Of a stretch of DNA of 64,000 nt, positions 18,985 to 29,846 are shown in pieces (position 1 is the first letter of the stretch; each line of letters starts with the position of its first letter). The translations under genes were made by a program, and so were the position numbers. The stretch spans positions 124,001 through 188,000 of the forward strand of contig NZ_RSAA01000010.1 of NCBI RefSeq assembly GCF_003931915.1, in the 5' to 3' direction. The notes under the pieces were generated by a model. That model made no database searches. It worked only from the letters and a program-made list of their open reading frames with translations, and was not told the origin of the DNA. The DNA comes from Saccharopolyspora rhizosphaerae (lineage in GTDB: Bacteria; Actinomycetota; Actinomycetes; Mycobacteriales; Pseudonocardiaceae).

Positions 18985-19802
18985 CGGCCCGGCACTTCGA
19001 GGACTTCCGCGTCGGCCAGCACCACAAGAGCGGCCCGCGGGAAGTCACCGAGCGGGACCTCGCCGCCTTCACCGAGGTGGCCGGTTCCCGGGACGTCCTG
19101 CGCACCGACTCGCGGCCGGACCAGGCCCTCCCAGGACCGTTCGGCCTGGCGGCGTTCACCGGGATCCTGCACGAGCTCGCCGAGGACGAGGCGGTGGTCG
19201 CGCTGCTGGACACCCACTGGCACTACCTGGCGCCGATCCGGGTGGGCGACACGGTGAGGTTCGAGATGACGACCACGCGGTGCCGACGAACCGCGGAAGG
19301 CGACCGCGGTGTGGTGAACCGGCACGTCGCGTTGCTCAACCAACGCGACGAGCTCGTCCAAGAAGGCACCGCGGCGGTGCTCGTCCGAGCCCGGGACACC
19401 GACGGCACCTCCGACTCCGCCTCGCACGCGTTCGGCACCGTCGGGTGGGCGACCGCACTCGCGGAACGGCTCGGCGACGACGAGCGCTTCACCTCGGCGA
19501 CGTCGAGCTGGGACGGCACCATCGGGCTCCGGTGCGGCGAGGACGAAGTGCACCTGCGCCTCTACCGCGGCCAGGTGATCGACGTGGCGCGTCGCTCGCC
19601 GCTCGGCGCGACGTTCTCGCTCGGGGCGGGTGAGCTGGTGTGGACCGAGCTGATCACAGGCCCGAGCAACGACCTCGTGCACCGCGCGATGCGCGGTCAG
19701 TTCGAGGTGTCCGGCAACGGGTACGAGTACCTCCGTCTCACGAAGGTGCTGCACCTGATCGTGGACAACGCGCGAGCGCTGGCGGCGGGAGCGGAACGAT
19801 GA
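18981..19802 (+). CDS. MaoC-like hot-dog domain fused to an SCP2-like domain
   Basis: A 273-residue two-part protein. Residues about 1-130 look like a MaoC dehydratase (FEDFRVGQHHKSGPREVTERD at the start, then the HYLAPIRVGDTVRF strand). Residues about 140-270 look like a sterol-carrier-2 domain (RLGDDERFTSAT, VHLRLYRGQVIDV, MRGQFEVSGNGYEY). The catalytic Asp-His signature of MaoC hydratases is not intact: the region reads AGSRDVLRTD, with Arg where His is expected. It may bind rather than hydrate an acyl-CoA or lipid. The start overlaps the truncated acyl-CoA dehydrogenase by 4 bases and the stop overlaps the hydrolase gene by 4 bases. The SCP2 assignment is from pattern and is the less certain half. 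Confidence 0.65.
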   Translation: MTARHFEDFRVGQHHKSGPREVTERDLAAFTEVAGSRDVLRTDSRPDQALPGPFGLAAFTGILHELAEDEAVVALLDTHWHYLAPIRVGDTVRFEMTTTRCRRTAEGDRGVVNRHVALLNQRDELVQEGTAAVLVRARDTDGTSDSASHAFGTVGWATALAERLGDDERFTSATSSWDGTIGLRCGEDEVHLRLYRGQVIDVARRSPLGATFSLGAGELVWTELITGPSNDLVHRAMRGQFEVSGNGYEYLRLTKVLHLIVDNARALAAGAER

Positions 19803-20626
19803 TCGAAGCGCACTACGTGGAGGTCGGTGGATCGCTGTCCTACGTGGAGGTGGCCGGGGACGGCCCCGCGGTGCTGTGCGTCCACACGGCGGGCCAGAGC
19901 GGCGTCCAGTGGCGGCACACCACCGGTGACCTGGCCGCGCGAGGCCATCGCGTCGTCGTGCCTGACCTCCCCGGCCACGGCCGCTCCGAACCGGCGCCCG
20001 ACGGGCCCGTCGACGACCTCGGCAGGTACGCGGAATGGCTGCGGAGGCTCATCAGCGCGCTCGACCTCGACCGCCCCTTCGTGGTGGGTTGCTCCATCGG
20101 CGGCAAGATCGCCCTCGACCTGGCGACCCGGTGGTCCGATGAGCTGTCGGGGGTCGTCGCGATGGCCGCCGAGGCGGGAACCGGCTCGGTGAGGGTCGCC
20201 GGCCTGCAGCGCGAGCTGGAAGACGTGGCCGCGGCGAGCCGCACCGACCGGACCTACCTCGGCACCCTCGCAGTGGTCGGCAGCGCGCTCCCGCCGGAAC
20301 GCGCGGAGCTGATCGCGCAGATGCACCGCCGCGAAGACCCCGTCGTGTCCACTTCGGACCTGATCGGCTGGGGCACGCACGACGTCCGGGACCGCCTGGG
20401 CGCGATCACGTGTCCGACGCTGCTGGTCGCGGGTGAGGACGACCTGTGGGTGGACCCGGCGCGGGTGCGCGCCACCGCTGCGGACATCCCCCACGCCAGC
20501 TGCGTGGTGCTTCCCGGCATCGGTCACTACCCGATGGAGGAGATCGTGGGGTTCGCCGACGTGCTGCACGACTGGATCCGCGAGCTCCAACGCGCTTCCG
20601 GTCCTGGTGAGAGGGGGAAGGCGTGA
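19799..20626 (+). CDS. Alpha/beta-fold hydrolase
   Basis: Hydrolase of 275 residues with a complete catalytic set: nucleophile Ser99 in GCSIGGK, an acidic residue in GEDDLWV and His243 in GIGHYPM. The oxyanion region CVHTAGQSGVQW and VPDLPGHGRSEP are typical of the 3-oxoadipate enol-lactonase/meta-cleavage-product hydrolase type. ATG 19799 overlaps the stop of the MaoC-like gene by 4 bases. In this operon it could hydrolyse an ester, a lactone or a ring-cleavage product; enol-lactonase activity would fit the catechol 1,2-dioxygenase gene downstream, but muconate cycloisomerase genes are absent from the window. The family is firm and the substrate unknown. Confidence 0.85.
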   Translation: MIEAHYVEVGGSLSYVEVAGDGPAVLCVHTAGQSGVQWRHTTGDLAARGHRVVVPDLPGHGRSEPAPDGPVDDLGRYAEWLRRLISALDLDRPFVVGCSIGGKIALDLATRWSDELSGVVAMAAEAGTGSVRVAGLQRELEDVAAASRTDRTYLGTLAVVGSALPPERAELIAQMHRREDPVVSTSDLIGWGTHDVRDRLGAITCPTLLVAGEDDLWVDPARVRATAADIPHASCVVLPGIGHYPMEEIVGFADVLHDWIRELQRASGPGERGKA

Positions 20627-22239
20627 ACCTGCCGGAGATGCTCGACGAACTGGTGCGGCGTGATCCCGACGCGACCCTCGCGATCGACGCCCACCCGGAA
20701 CGCCCGATCACGGTCCGCCGAGCCGAGCTGCGCGACCGCGTGCAGCGCTTGCGCACCGAGCTGGCCGACGCCGGACTCGGCCGCGGGGACTGCCTCGCCG
20801 TGTGGCTGCCGAACTGGTCCGACTCGCTGGTCTTCCAGTTCGCCGCGGCCTCGCTCGGTGCGCACGTCGTCGGCCTCAACACGCGGTACAACGTCGAGGA
20901 GGTCACGCACGTGCTCCAGCGGTCCCGGCCCGCGGTGCTGGCGATCGCCCACGACTTCCACGGCCTCGACCTCATCGCGACGTTGCGGGACGCGGTGCGG
21001 ACTGCCGGCACGACCGCCCCGCCCCCTGCGGTGGTCGTCGTCCCCGGTCCCCACGGGCGCCCCTGCGAGGACCCGACCCACTACGACGTCGGAGCCGGTG
21101 CCTGGACGCCCTCCGATGCCGCCGCGCCGTCGCCAGGGGCGCACGAGCACGACGAACTCGCGGTCGCCTTCACCACGTCCGGGTCGACCGGGAAGCCGAA
21201 GCTGGCCGCGCACACCGCATCGGCGGTCGTCTCGCACGCCCGCGCCGACGCCGACGGGATGGGCATCCGGGACAGCGATGTGGTGTTGTGCGCGTTGCCG
21301 CTGTCCGGTGTCTTCGGGTTCAGCACGGCGATGGCCGGCCTCGCTGGCGGCGCTGCCTGCCTGCTGGAGCCGGTGTTCGACGAGGACGGCGTGGTGGCCG
21401 ACATGGCGCGGTGGGGCGTGACGCACGTGGTCGCCGCCGACGACATGCTCACCCGCATCGCCGCGGCCTGGCGACGCCACGCGCTCGACCTCTCTCGCTG
21501 GCGATGGCTGGGGATCGCCGACTTCCTCGGCCGCTCGCACGAGGTCGCCGCGTGGGCGCGCGACGAGTTCGGGACCCTCACCTCCGGTGTGTACGGTTCC
21601 TCGGAAGTCTTCGCCCTGGCGTGCTTCTGGCCGGACGACGAGCCCGCCCCGCGCCGCTGGACCGGCGGCGGGCACCTGGTGTCAGGTGAGATGCAGGCCC
21701 GCACGGCCGACCCGGCGACCGACGAGGTGACCGCCCCGGGCGAGCAAGGCGAGCTTCATCTCCGCGGACCCAACGTCGTCGACGCCTACCTCGGCAGCCC
21801 GGAGGCGGCCGAGAGCTCCTTCACCGCGGACGGCTGGTTCAAGACGGGCGATCTCGCGGAGATCGACGAGGACGGCGCGATCCGGTACGTCTGCCGCATC
21901 GGCGACGTGCTCCGCTTGCGCGGGTTCCTCGTCGATCCAGCGGAGATCGAGCACCGGCTCGCGGCGCACCCCGCGGTGACCACCGCCAAGGTGGTCGGCG
22001 CGCGGGTGGGTGACGGGTCCACGCTCGCGGTCGGCTTCGTGGTGCTCGCGCCCGGAGAAGTCGCGACCGACCAGGACCTGAGGGACTGGTGCGCTGCAGC
22101 GCTGGCCCGCTTCAAGGTGCCCACAGCCGTCCACGTCCTCGACCGGATGCCGACGACGTCGGGAACCAACGGCACGAAGATCCGCGCCGCGACCCTGCGC
22201 GAATGGGCCCAGCAGTGGCACGCGGAGGTGGCGCGGTGA
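20623..22239 (+). CDS. AMP-forming acyl-CoA ligase
   Basis: Adenylate-forming enzyme of 538 residues, which activates a carboxylic acid to its CoA thioester through an acyl-AMP. The phosphate-binding loop TTSGSTGKPK lies at about 184-193, GVYGSSE near 325-331, GWFKTGDLAEID at about 405-416, and the C-terminal catalytic Lys is in GTNGTKIR near residue 519. GTG 20623 overlaps the hydrolase stop by 4 bases and has GAGGGGGAAG upstream. It supplies the CoA ester expected by the acyl-CoA dehydrogenase and MaoC-like partners. The acid substrate (aromatic or fatty) cannot be told from sequence alone. Confidence 0.9.
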   Translation: MNLPEMLDELVRRDPDATLAIDAHPERPITVRRAELRDRVQRLRTELADAGLGRGDCLAVWLPNWSDSLVFQFAAASLGAHVVGLNTRYNVEEVTHVLQRSRPAVLAIAHDFHGLDLIATLRDAVRTAGTTAPPPAVVVVPGPHGRPCEDPTHYDVGAGAWTPSDAAAPSPGAHEHDELAVAFTTSGSTGKPKLAAHTASAVVSHARADADGMGIRDSDVVLCALPLSGVFGFSTAMAGLAGGAACLLEPVFDEDGVVADMARWGVTHVVAADDMLTRIAAAWRRHALDLSRWRWLGIADFLGRSHEVAAWARDEFGTLTSGVYGSSEVFALACFWPDDEPAPRRWTGGGHLVSGEMQARTADPATDEVTAPGEQGELHLRGPNVVDAYLGSPEAAESSFTADGWFKTGDLAEIDEDGAIRYVCRIGDVLRLRGFLVDPAEIEHRLAAHPAVTTAKVVGARVGDGSTLAVGFVVLAPGEVATDQDLRDWCAAALARFKVPTAVHVLDRMPTTSGTNGTKIRAATLREWAQQWHAEVAR

Positions 22240-22418
22240 GGCGTCCTCCCAACACGCCCAGCACTGCACCTCCCCGGTCCCGCTGAACCTGGCGCACAGC
22301 GGTCGTCTCGTCCCCGGTGGGCAGCACACCACAAGCGGTGAACGGAGGTGACCCACCACCCGATCTGCGCTCTCCACCAGTCCACTTCGTCCACGCCGGT
22401 GCACAGGAGGTCACGCCC

Positions 22419-22955
22419 ATGCCCGTAGATGCTCGAGAACTTCGACGCTGCTTGGGCCACTTCGCCACCGGGGTCACGGTCGTCACCTGTGAAGCCGACG
22501 GCGCACCTCACGGAGCCACCGTGAACGCCTTCAGCGCGGTGTCGCTGGATCCACCGCTGGTCCTGGTGTCGCTCGACCGCAAGTCCAAGATCGGCGGCTA
22601 CCTCGCCGATTCCCCCTTCACCGTGAACGTGCTGGCCGAGGAACAGGGCGAGGTCGCGCTGCACTTCGCCGGCAAACCGATGGACGGCGAGCTGGAGTGG
22701 CGCCGTCCCGACCCGCACCTCGCGCCACACCTGACCGGCGCGTTGGCGACCATCGCCTGCACTCCGTGGCGGTGCTACGACGGCGGTGACCACCTGATCT
22801 ACCTGGGCGAGGTCGCCGAGTTCGAGATCGCCGACAACGACCCGCTCGTGTTCTACCTCGGCGGGTTCCGCCACCTCGGCCCCCTCCACGAGTCAGCGCC
22901 GTGGCTGGAATCCGGTGATTGCCCAGGAGTTTCGTGGTTCGCGCCGTCGGCCTGA
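22419..22955 (+). CDS. NAD(P)H:flavin reductase, HpaC/PheA2-type
   Basis: Short-chain flavin reductase of 178 residues that supplies reduced FAD to the monooxygenase encoded next. Visible motifs are [36 protein letters not shown] (flavin-binding strand), the [18 protein letters not shown] helix and the [13 protein letters not shown] strand with a GG pair. ATG 22419 follows AGGAGG at 22405-22410. A 179-base gap separates it from the acyl-CoA ligase, long enough for an internal promoter, though I see no strong one. It pairs with the HpaB-type component 40 bases downstream, as in two-component phenol and 4-hydroxyphenylacetate hydroxylases. Confidence 0.9.
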   Translation: MPVDARELRRCLGHFATGVTVVTCEADGAPHGATVNAFSAVSLDPPLVLVSLDRKSKIGGYLADSPFTVNVLAEEQGEVALHFAGKPMDGELEWRRPDPHLAPHLTGALATIACTPWRCYDGGDHLIYLGEVAEFEIADNDPLVFYLGGFRHLGPLHESAPWLESGDCPGVSWFAPSA

Positions 22956-22995
22956 CCGCCACCAACCAGATGCACCCCTGCGAAGGAGCAGAAGC

Positions 22996-25442
<2,447 letters not shown>

Positions 25443-25599
25443 GGACGGGCACCCCGCCCGGTGCGCCGGCCGTTCCGGGCGGGGTGTGCGCCCCTGCGAC
25501 CTGGCTGGCCACTCCCCTGCGCCACGAGGACGACGATCCCGACCTCGGTGTGCGGACCTCGACCACGACGCCGTGCGCGCGTTCACCAGGAGTTGACCC

Positions 25600-26415
25600 A
25601 TGACCTCTCTCGCCGCACAACCGTCAGCACCGCCGTTGTGGCGCTGCTTCGACGACGTACCACCAGGTTTCGGCCCGTCGGTCGTGACGTTGGGAGTGTT
25701 CGACGGGGTGCACCGCGGGCACGCCCACCTCATCGACCACGCGGTGCGCGCCGCACGGGCGAGGGACCTGCCCGCGGTCGTGCTCACCTTCGACCCCCAT
25801 CCCGCGCAGGTGCTGGGACTTCCTCGGGACACAGCACGGCTGAGCACCCTCGAACGCCGAGCGGCGCTCGCCTTCGAGCTCGGGGTGCAGGCCGTCTGCG
25901 CACTGCCGTTCACCCGTGAGTTCGCCGCCCTGTCTCCCGCCGCCTTCGTCGAACGCGTCCTGGTCGAACGACTCCGCGCGGAGGTGGTGGCGGTGGGTGC
26001 CAACTTCACGTTCGGGCATCGCGCTTCGGGCACCGTGGACACCCTGCGCGACCTGGGACGGAAGCACGGGTTCAGCACCACCAGCGTCGACCTGCTGCAC
26101 GAGCTCGACGCCCGCTGCTCCTCGACCCGCGTCCGGGAGTGCCTCCGCAGTGGCGACCTCCGCGGCGCCGAAGCCGCGCTCGGCCGACCGCACCGGGTCG
26201 AAGGCGTGCTCAGGCCCGCCGGCCCTGGTCTGAGCGAGCTCGTGGTCGTCCCCGACTCCGCACTCCCGGCCGCCGGGCGGTACCTCGGCCGGCTCGACGG
26301 CAACCGATCCGTGGTGCTGTGGGTGAGCGGCGAGGGGCGGGTCTTCGTGGAATCCGCTGTGGGGTGGGACGGACGGTGCGAAGTCGACTTCATCGACCGG
26401 GCCGGAGCGAGATGA
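25600..26415 (+). CDS. RibF-like FMN adenylyltransferase (FAD synthetase) with degenerate kinase domain
   Basis: Predicted to make FAD from FMN and ATP. The 271 residues carry the full nucleotidyltransferase set: TLGVFDGVHRGHAHLI (about 28-43), LTFDPHP, ANFTFGHRASG and the SSTRVRECLRSGDL helix followed by LGRPHRVEG. In bifunctional RibF a riboflavin kinase domain of about 120 residues with a GFPTAN motif follows. Here only about 70 residues remain and that motif is absent, so kinase activity is unlikely. AGGAG precedes ATG 25600. Its place at the end of an FADH2-monooxygenase operon suggests a dedicated FAD supply, while a normal RibF presumably exists elsewhere in the genome. Confidence 0.8.
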   Translation: MTSLAAQPSAPPLWRCFDDVPPGFGPSVVTLGVFDGVHRGHAHLIDHAVRAARARDLPAVVLTFDPHPAQVLGLPRDTARLSTLERRAALAFELGVQAVCALPFTREFAALSPAAFVERVLVERLRAEVVAVGANFTFGHRASGTVDTLRDLGRKHGFSTTSVDLLHELDARCSSTRVRECLRSGDLRGAEAALGRPHRVEGVLRPAGPGLSELVVVPDSALPAAGRYLGRLDGNRSVVLWVSGEGRVFVESAVGWDGRCEVDFIDRAGAR

Positions 26416-26518
26416 GCGAGGTCGATCGTCGCCACTTGCGCCAGTTGTCGGACGTTCGCCCCGGTTCGAACACGCATGTGAGCCCGCGATGCGATGCCGG
26501 GCGGCCTACGACGCGCGT

Positions 26519-26683
26519 TCAGCACGAGGAACCGAGGACCCGCCCCAGGTCGCTCTTCGCGCGCAGCGTGCCAGGGTGGTCTTCTCCGAGCACGCGTCGG
26601 CGCACTATTACCAGCGCGCGAAGGCACGCCTCGGCTTCCGTGAGGTTGCCGCGCTCTTCGAACTCCCTGGCCAGCTCGCTCAT
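26519..26683 (-). CDS. Short TPR-repeat ORF, likely remnant
   Basis: A 54-residue reading with the signature of one tetratricopeptide repeat and part of the next: MSELAREFEERGNLTEAEAC, then LRALVIVRRRVLGEDHPGTL and RAKSDLGRVLGSSC. The LGEDHPxTL element is typical of kinesin-light-chain-type TPR arrays in actinobacterial NB-ARC regulators, which are hundreds of residues long. It begins five bases after the stop of the membrane-protein gene at 26689, on the same strand. It could be a real small partner protein, but a remnant of a larger TPR gene is more likely. An opposite-strand reading that overlaps the RibF stop is not supported. Confidence 0.5.
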   Translation of the reverse strand: MSELAREFEERGNLTEAEACLRALVIVRRRVLGEDHPGTLRAKSDLGRVLGSSC

Positions 26684-26688
26684 CGCTT

Positions 26689-27159
26689 CTAGGGTATAGG
26701 GGTCTCGTCACCGAGTTCGCCCCTGCGCACCTTCACCAGTGCTCGGGCGGTGTCTTCGCCTTCGTCGAGGCGAACAGCTCCGCGAGTCCGCTCCAGGAGT
26801 TCCGCGTCGTCCGCCCTCGCTTCGGAGCGGCCCAACGTGGTGAGCATGGCCAACCCCGCTGCTCGTTTCGGGGGCGAGTCGTCCAAGGCGTGTTCCACGG
26901 CCACCGAGAACCTCTGACGCCACTCCTCCCGACGAGCTGCCCACTCCCGCTGCCGCGTGCTGCGGTCGCTGGCTCGAACGGCGTGGCGAACGCCCAGGTA
27001 AGCCCCACCAGCGGTGATGAGCCCGACGAGCAGGGACAACACCGCCTGCCACCACGTGGCCGCCTGCCCCGCCGCCCCACTGACTTCCACCGAAAAGCTG
27101 CTCTCCGCAGGCCCGCGCAACGTCCACGTCACCGTGGGCAGGGAGGTTTCGGACCGCAC
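26689..27159 (-). CDS. Single-pass membrane protein of unknown function
   Basis: A 156-residue protein not recognised as a named family. One hydrophobic segment lies at about 35-58 (TWWQAVLSLLVGLITAGGAY), followed by a basic, charged, probably helical cytoplasmic part (RQREWAARREEWRQRFSVAV) and a C-terminal half with KRAAGLAMLTTLGRSEARAD. The layout resembles small actinobacterial membrane proteins of uncertain role. GTG 27159 is the only start that keeps the N-terminal strand; no good ribosome site is seen. A TPR fragment follows on the same strand. The 270 bases upstream, to the aquaglyceroporin gene, show no further gene. Confidence 0.6.
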   Translation of the reverse strand: MRSETSLPTVTWTLRGPAESSFSVEVSGAAGQAATWWQAVLSLLVGLITAGGAYLGVRHAVRASDRSTRQREWAARREEWRQRFSVAVEHALDDSPPKRAAGLAMLTTLGRSEARADDAELLERTRGAVRLDEGEDTARALVKVRRGELGDETPIP

Positions 27160-27429
27160 GAAGTCGGGGGCGGGAGCCGCTGCACTCGCAGAGCGTCTCG
27201 CACGCCGGCAGTGGCGTCGCTGGTGAACCGTTTGCGCATCGCGGGCTCAGAGCCGCCTACCCTTCACGCTTTCGGGCGTTCGTCGCTGAGCCGTGGGGAG
27301 CCGGACCCGCGCAGCGACAGCATCAGCACGCTGCCAGTCCTACACTCCCGTCATCGCTTGTCGCCCGCAGGAGAGCAGCGACGCGCACGGTGTTCCGCCT
27401 GCGCTTCGCCCGAATTTGTGGAGAAACCG

Positions 27430-28314
27430 ATGGCCGAGCAAGAGCAACGCCGCCCCGGTTACCGCGCAGGGCTCGGCGGCGAACTCCTCGCGGAGTTCTT
27501 GGGAACCTTCGTGCTCATCCTGCTGGGCTGCGCGTCCGTCGCGGTCGCAGTCGCCGGTCTGCCGGGATCCGGGCGCCAGGCCGATTCCTTCGGCGCCGCG
27601 AACTGGCTCATCGTCGCGTTCGGCTGGGGATTCGCCGTGGTGTTCGGCGTGTACGTCGCCGGAGGCGTGTCCGGCGCCCACATCAACCCGGCCGTGACGT
27701 TGGCTTTCGCTGTGAGAAGGGCCTTCCCGTGGGTGAAGGTCGTGCCTTACATGCTCGCGCAGCTGGTGGGGGCGTTCGTCGCCGCTGCGCTCGTGTACTC
27801 GGTGTACAGCTGGGCGATCGACGCGTTCAACGCGAAGGCCGGTGTGGCGCGCGACCAATCACTCGACACCTTCGCGATCTTCGCGACCTTCCCCGCCGAG
27901 TACTTCGCCGGGTCGTGGTGGGGTCCGCTGCTCGACCAGATCGTGGGCACAGCTGTGCTGGTGCTGCTCATCTTCGCGCTGATCGACAACCGCAACAGCG
28001 CGCCAGCAGCGAACCTCGGGCCGTTCATGATCGGCATGGTCGTCACGGTGATCGGGCTGACGTTCGGCACCAACGCCGGGTACGCCATCAACCCGGCGCG
28101 TGACTTCGGGCCTCGGTTGTGGACGTTCTTCACCGGGTGGGGAGACATCGCCCTGCCGGGAACGTACGAGCACTTCAGCTTCTACTTCTGGATCCCGATC
28201 GTCGGCCCTCTCATCGGTGCGGTGGTCGGGGCCTTCGTCTACGACCTGTTCATCGGCCAGGTCCTCGCGGCACGCCCGGGCGGTCCCGAACCAGGCCGAG
28301 CCGGCGACGAATGA
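27430..28314 (+). CDS. glpF: MIP-family aquaglyceroporin (glycerol facilitator)
   Basis: Membrane channel of 294 residues with six helices and two half-helices. Both NPA boxes are intact: GVSGAHINPAVTLAF (about residue 85) and GYAINPARDFGPRLW (about 222). The Asp after the second NPAR marks the glycerol-conducting branch rather than the water-only AqpZ branch, and the long insert before it also fits GlpF. ATG 27430 is supported by GTGGAG seven bases upstream; a much longer reading from 26890 is not protein-like in its first half. No glpK or glpD gene lies next to it, so it stands alone; glycerol or another small polyol or neutral solute is the expected substrate. Confidence 0.9.
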   Translation: MAEQEQRRPGYRAGLGGELLAEFLGTFVLILLGCASVAVAVAGLPGSGRQADSFGAANWLIVAFGWGFAVVFGVYVAGGVSGAHINPAVTLAFAVRRAFPWVKVVPYMLAQLVGAFVAAALVYSVYSWAIDAFNAKAGVARDQSLDTFAIFATFPAEYFAGSWWGPLLDQIVGTAVLVLLIFALIDNRNSAPAANLGPFMIGMVVTVIGLTFGTNAGYAINPARDFGPRLWTFFTGWGDIALPGTYEHFSFYFWIPIVGPLIGAVVGAFVYDLFIGQVLAARPGGPEPGRAGDE

Positions 28315-28496
28315 CCGAGCGCCTGCGCGCACGCCACCGAATTGCAGGGTGCGCCCCGTGCGTCCCGCGCTGGACACGTGCGGCTCAGCACCTCGCCCTC
28401 GCCAAGCCGCGCCGTACCGACCGACGTGTCCGATCTGACGCAGGTCGATCCTCACGCCGGCTGGGGTCCGGATCGCCCGGTCTCTAGACTGGGTAC

Positions 28497-29069
28497 ATGG
28501 CCCAACGCCTGGTCACCGACCGTCTGCTCCTTCGCACGTGGGAGTTGGAAGACGCAGCCGCAGCCTTCCGGGTCTTCGGTCACGCCGAGGTCGCTCGCTG
28601 GCTGAGCCCGATCATGGACCAGGTCCCGAACCAGGAAGCGATGCAGGTGCTGCTGCGGCAGTGGATCATCGAGGACCTGCGCGCAGAACCTCCCACCGGG
28701 AGGTGGTGCATCCAGCGACGCGACGACGATGCCGTCCTCGGCGGCGCCGCGCTGCTCCCCCTGCCGCCGGGAGGGGATGATCTCGAAATCGGGGCACAAT
28801 TGCACCCCTCGGCCTGGCACCAGGGGTACGCGACGGAGGCGACGCACGCGCTGGCGCAATGGGCCTTCCGCCAAGACGTCGACGAACTCTACGCGGTCGT
28901 CCGACCCGACAACACGCGCGCAGTCTCCGCGGTTCGCCGCAACGGCATGGAATGGGTCGGAGAAACCAGCAAGTACTTCGGGCAGACCATGCAGCTGTAC
29001 CGGCTCCGGCCCGCCGACCTCACGCAAGCACAACCAGGTGCACTCCCGCCGGGCTTCGAGGACGAATGA
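28497..29069 (+). CDS. GNAT acetyltransferase, RimJ/RimL type
   Basis: Acetyl-CoA-dependent N-acetyltransferase of 190 residues. It opens RLVTDRLLLRTWELEDAAAA, the standard RimJ/RimL start, then has LEIGAQLHPSAWHQGYATEA (the acetyl-CoA pyrophosphate loop QGYATEA) and VVRPDNTRAVSAVRRNGMEW, the helix after the substrate strand. The substrate may be a ribosomal protein N-terminus, an antibiotic or a small amine; it cannot be told. A TAGACT hexamer at 28485-28490 lies six bases before ATG 28497 and there is no ribosome site, so the message is probably leaderless. Confidence 0.85.
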   Translation: MAQRLVTDRLLLRTWELEDAAAAFRVFGHAEVARWLSPIMDQVPNQEAMQVLLRQWIIEDLRAEPPTGRWCIQRRDDDAVLGGAALLPLPPGGDDLEIGAQLHPSAWHQGYATEATHALAQWAFRQDVDELYAVVRPDNTRAVSAVRRNGMEWVGETSKYFGQTMQLYRLRPADLTQAQPGALPPGFEDE

Positions 29070-29253
29070 ACCCGGCGCACACCAGGCCCCAGCAGCCCCT
29101 ATCGTTTCGCTCCAGCGGCGTAGCATCAAACGTGACCAGTTGAGCACCTTCCCGTTCCAGACGACGTGCCTTTCGCGAAGCACGGTTGCTCCCTGGTCCG
29201 CCGACGGCACATCCCTCCTAGCCCAGCTCGCTCCGGGACACCAGGAGCACCAC

Positions 29254-29706
29254 ATGACCCGCACCCCAACGCAGCCCCACGAAGCCTGGCCGGTCCCCGC
29301 AGCTCCGCCGCCCTCGATCGCGGAGGAAGCGCGACCGACCCGACTGTGCCTCCAGCTCACTCATCCACGCGCCGACCTCACGGTGCTGACCGCAGCAGGA
29401 GACATCGATTCCAGCAACGCCGCCGACCTCGCCGGCATGCTCTGGCCTGCGCTTCTCAGCGAACGTTCGTCGGTTCTACTCGATTTCACCGCCGTGACCT
29501 TCCTCGGCGTCGCCGGGCTGGAGCTGCTCTCCGCCGCCAACACCTACGCACCGCATCGAGGCTTGAAGATCGTCCTCCTCGCCGGACAACCGGCGGTGGA
29601 ACGCGCAGTTCGCGCCGCCAGGCCCGACCCCTGCACCGATGACCCGATCTCGCTGCCGGCACAAGGACGCGGACCGGGGAGTCGCCGGAGCCCCAGGTGC
29701 CCATGA
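29254..29706 (+). CDS. STAS-domain protein (anti-sigma antagonist-like) without the usual phosphoserine
   Basis: A 150-residue protein with one STAS domain (about 28-125): LTVLTAAGDIDSSNAADLAG, VLLDFTAVTFLGVAGLELLS and VERAVRAAR. In SpoIIAA-like antagonists the loop reads F-x-D-S-S-G-L and the second Ser is phosphorylated by the partner kinase. Here it reads FLGVAGL, so neither Ser nor the preceding Asp is present and switching by that route is not possible. The tail from about 130 is Arg/Gly/Pro-rich. AGGAG precedes ATG 29254. The DUF5994 gene begins 140 bases downstream; no anti-sigma kinase gene is nearby. Confidence 0.8.
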   Translation: MTRTPTQPHEAWPVPAAPPPSIAEEARPTRLCLQLTHPRADLTVLTAAGDIDSSNAADLAGMLWPALLSERSSVLLDFTAVTFLGVAGLELLSAANTYAPHRGLKIVLLAGQPAVERAVRAARPDPCTDDPISLPAQGRGPGSRRSPRCP

Positions 29707-29846
29707 ACCGAGGCGAGAGCAGCGACATCAGTGACGAATCCAGGCGTAAGCTGGGATGACAGGGGTTCTCGGCAACTTGAGCAGTCCAGCTCGCCGGTCC
29801 CTGGGAGTCAGTACCGGTCGATGCCCGACCGGGGAGGAGTTCCGCC

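Noticed and set aside
26412..26699. Plus-strand reading whose ATG overlaps the ribF-like stop
   Set aside because: Its product is low-complexity Arg/Ser-rich and the opposite strand encodes a recognisable TPR repeat. The overlap is chance.
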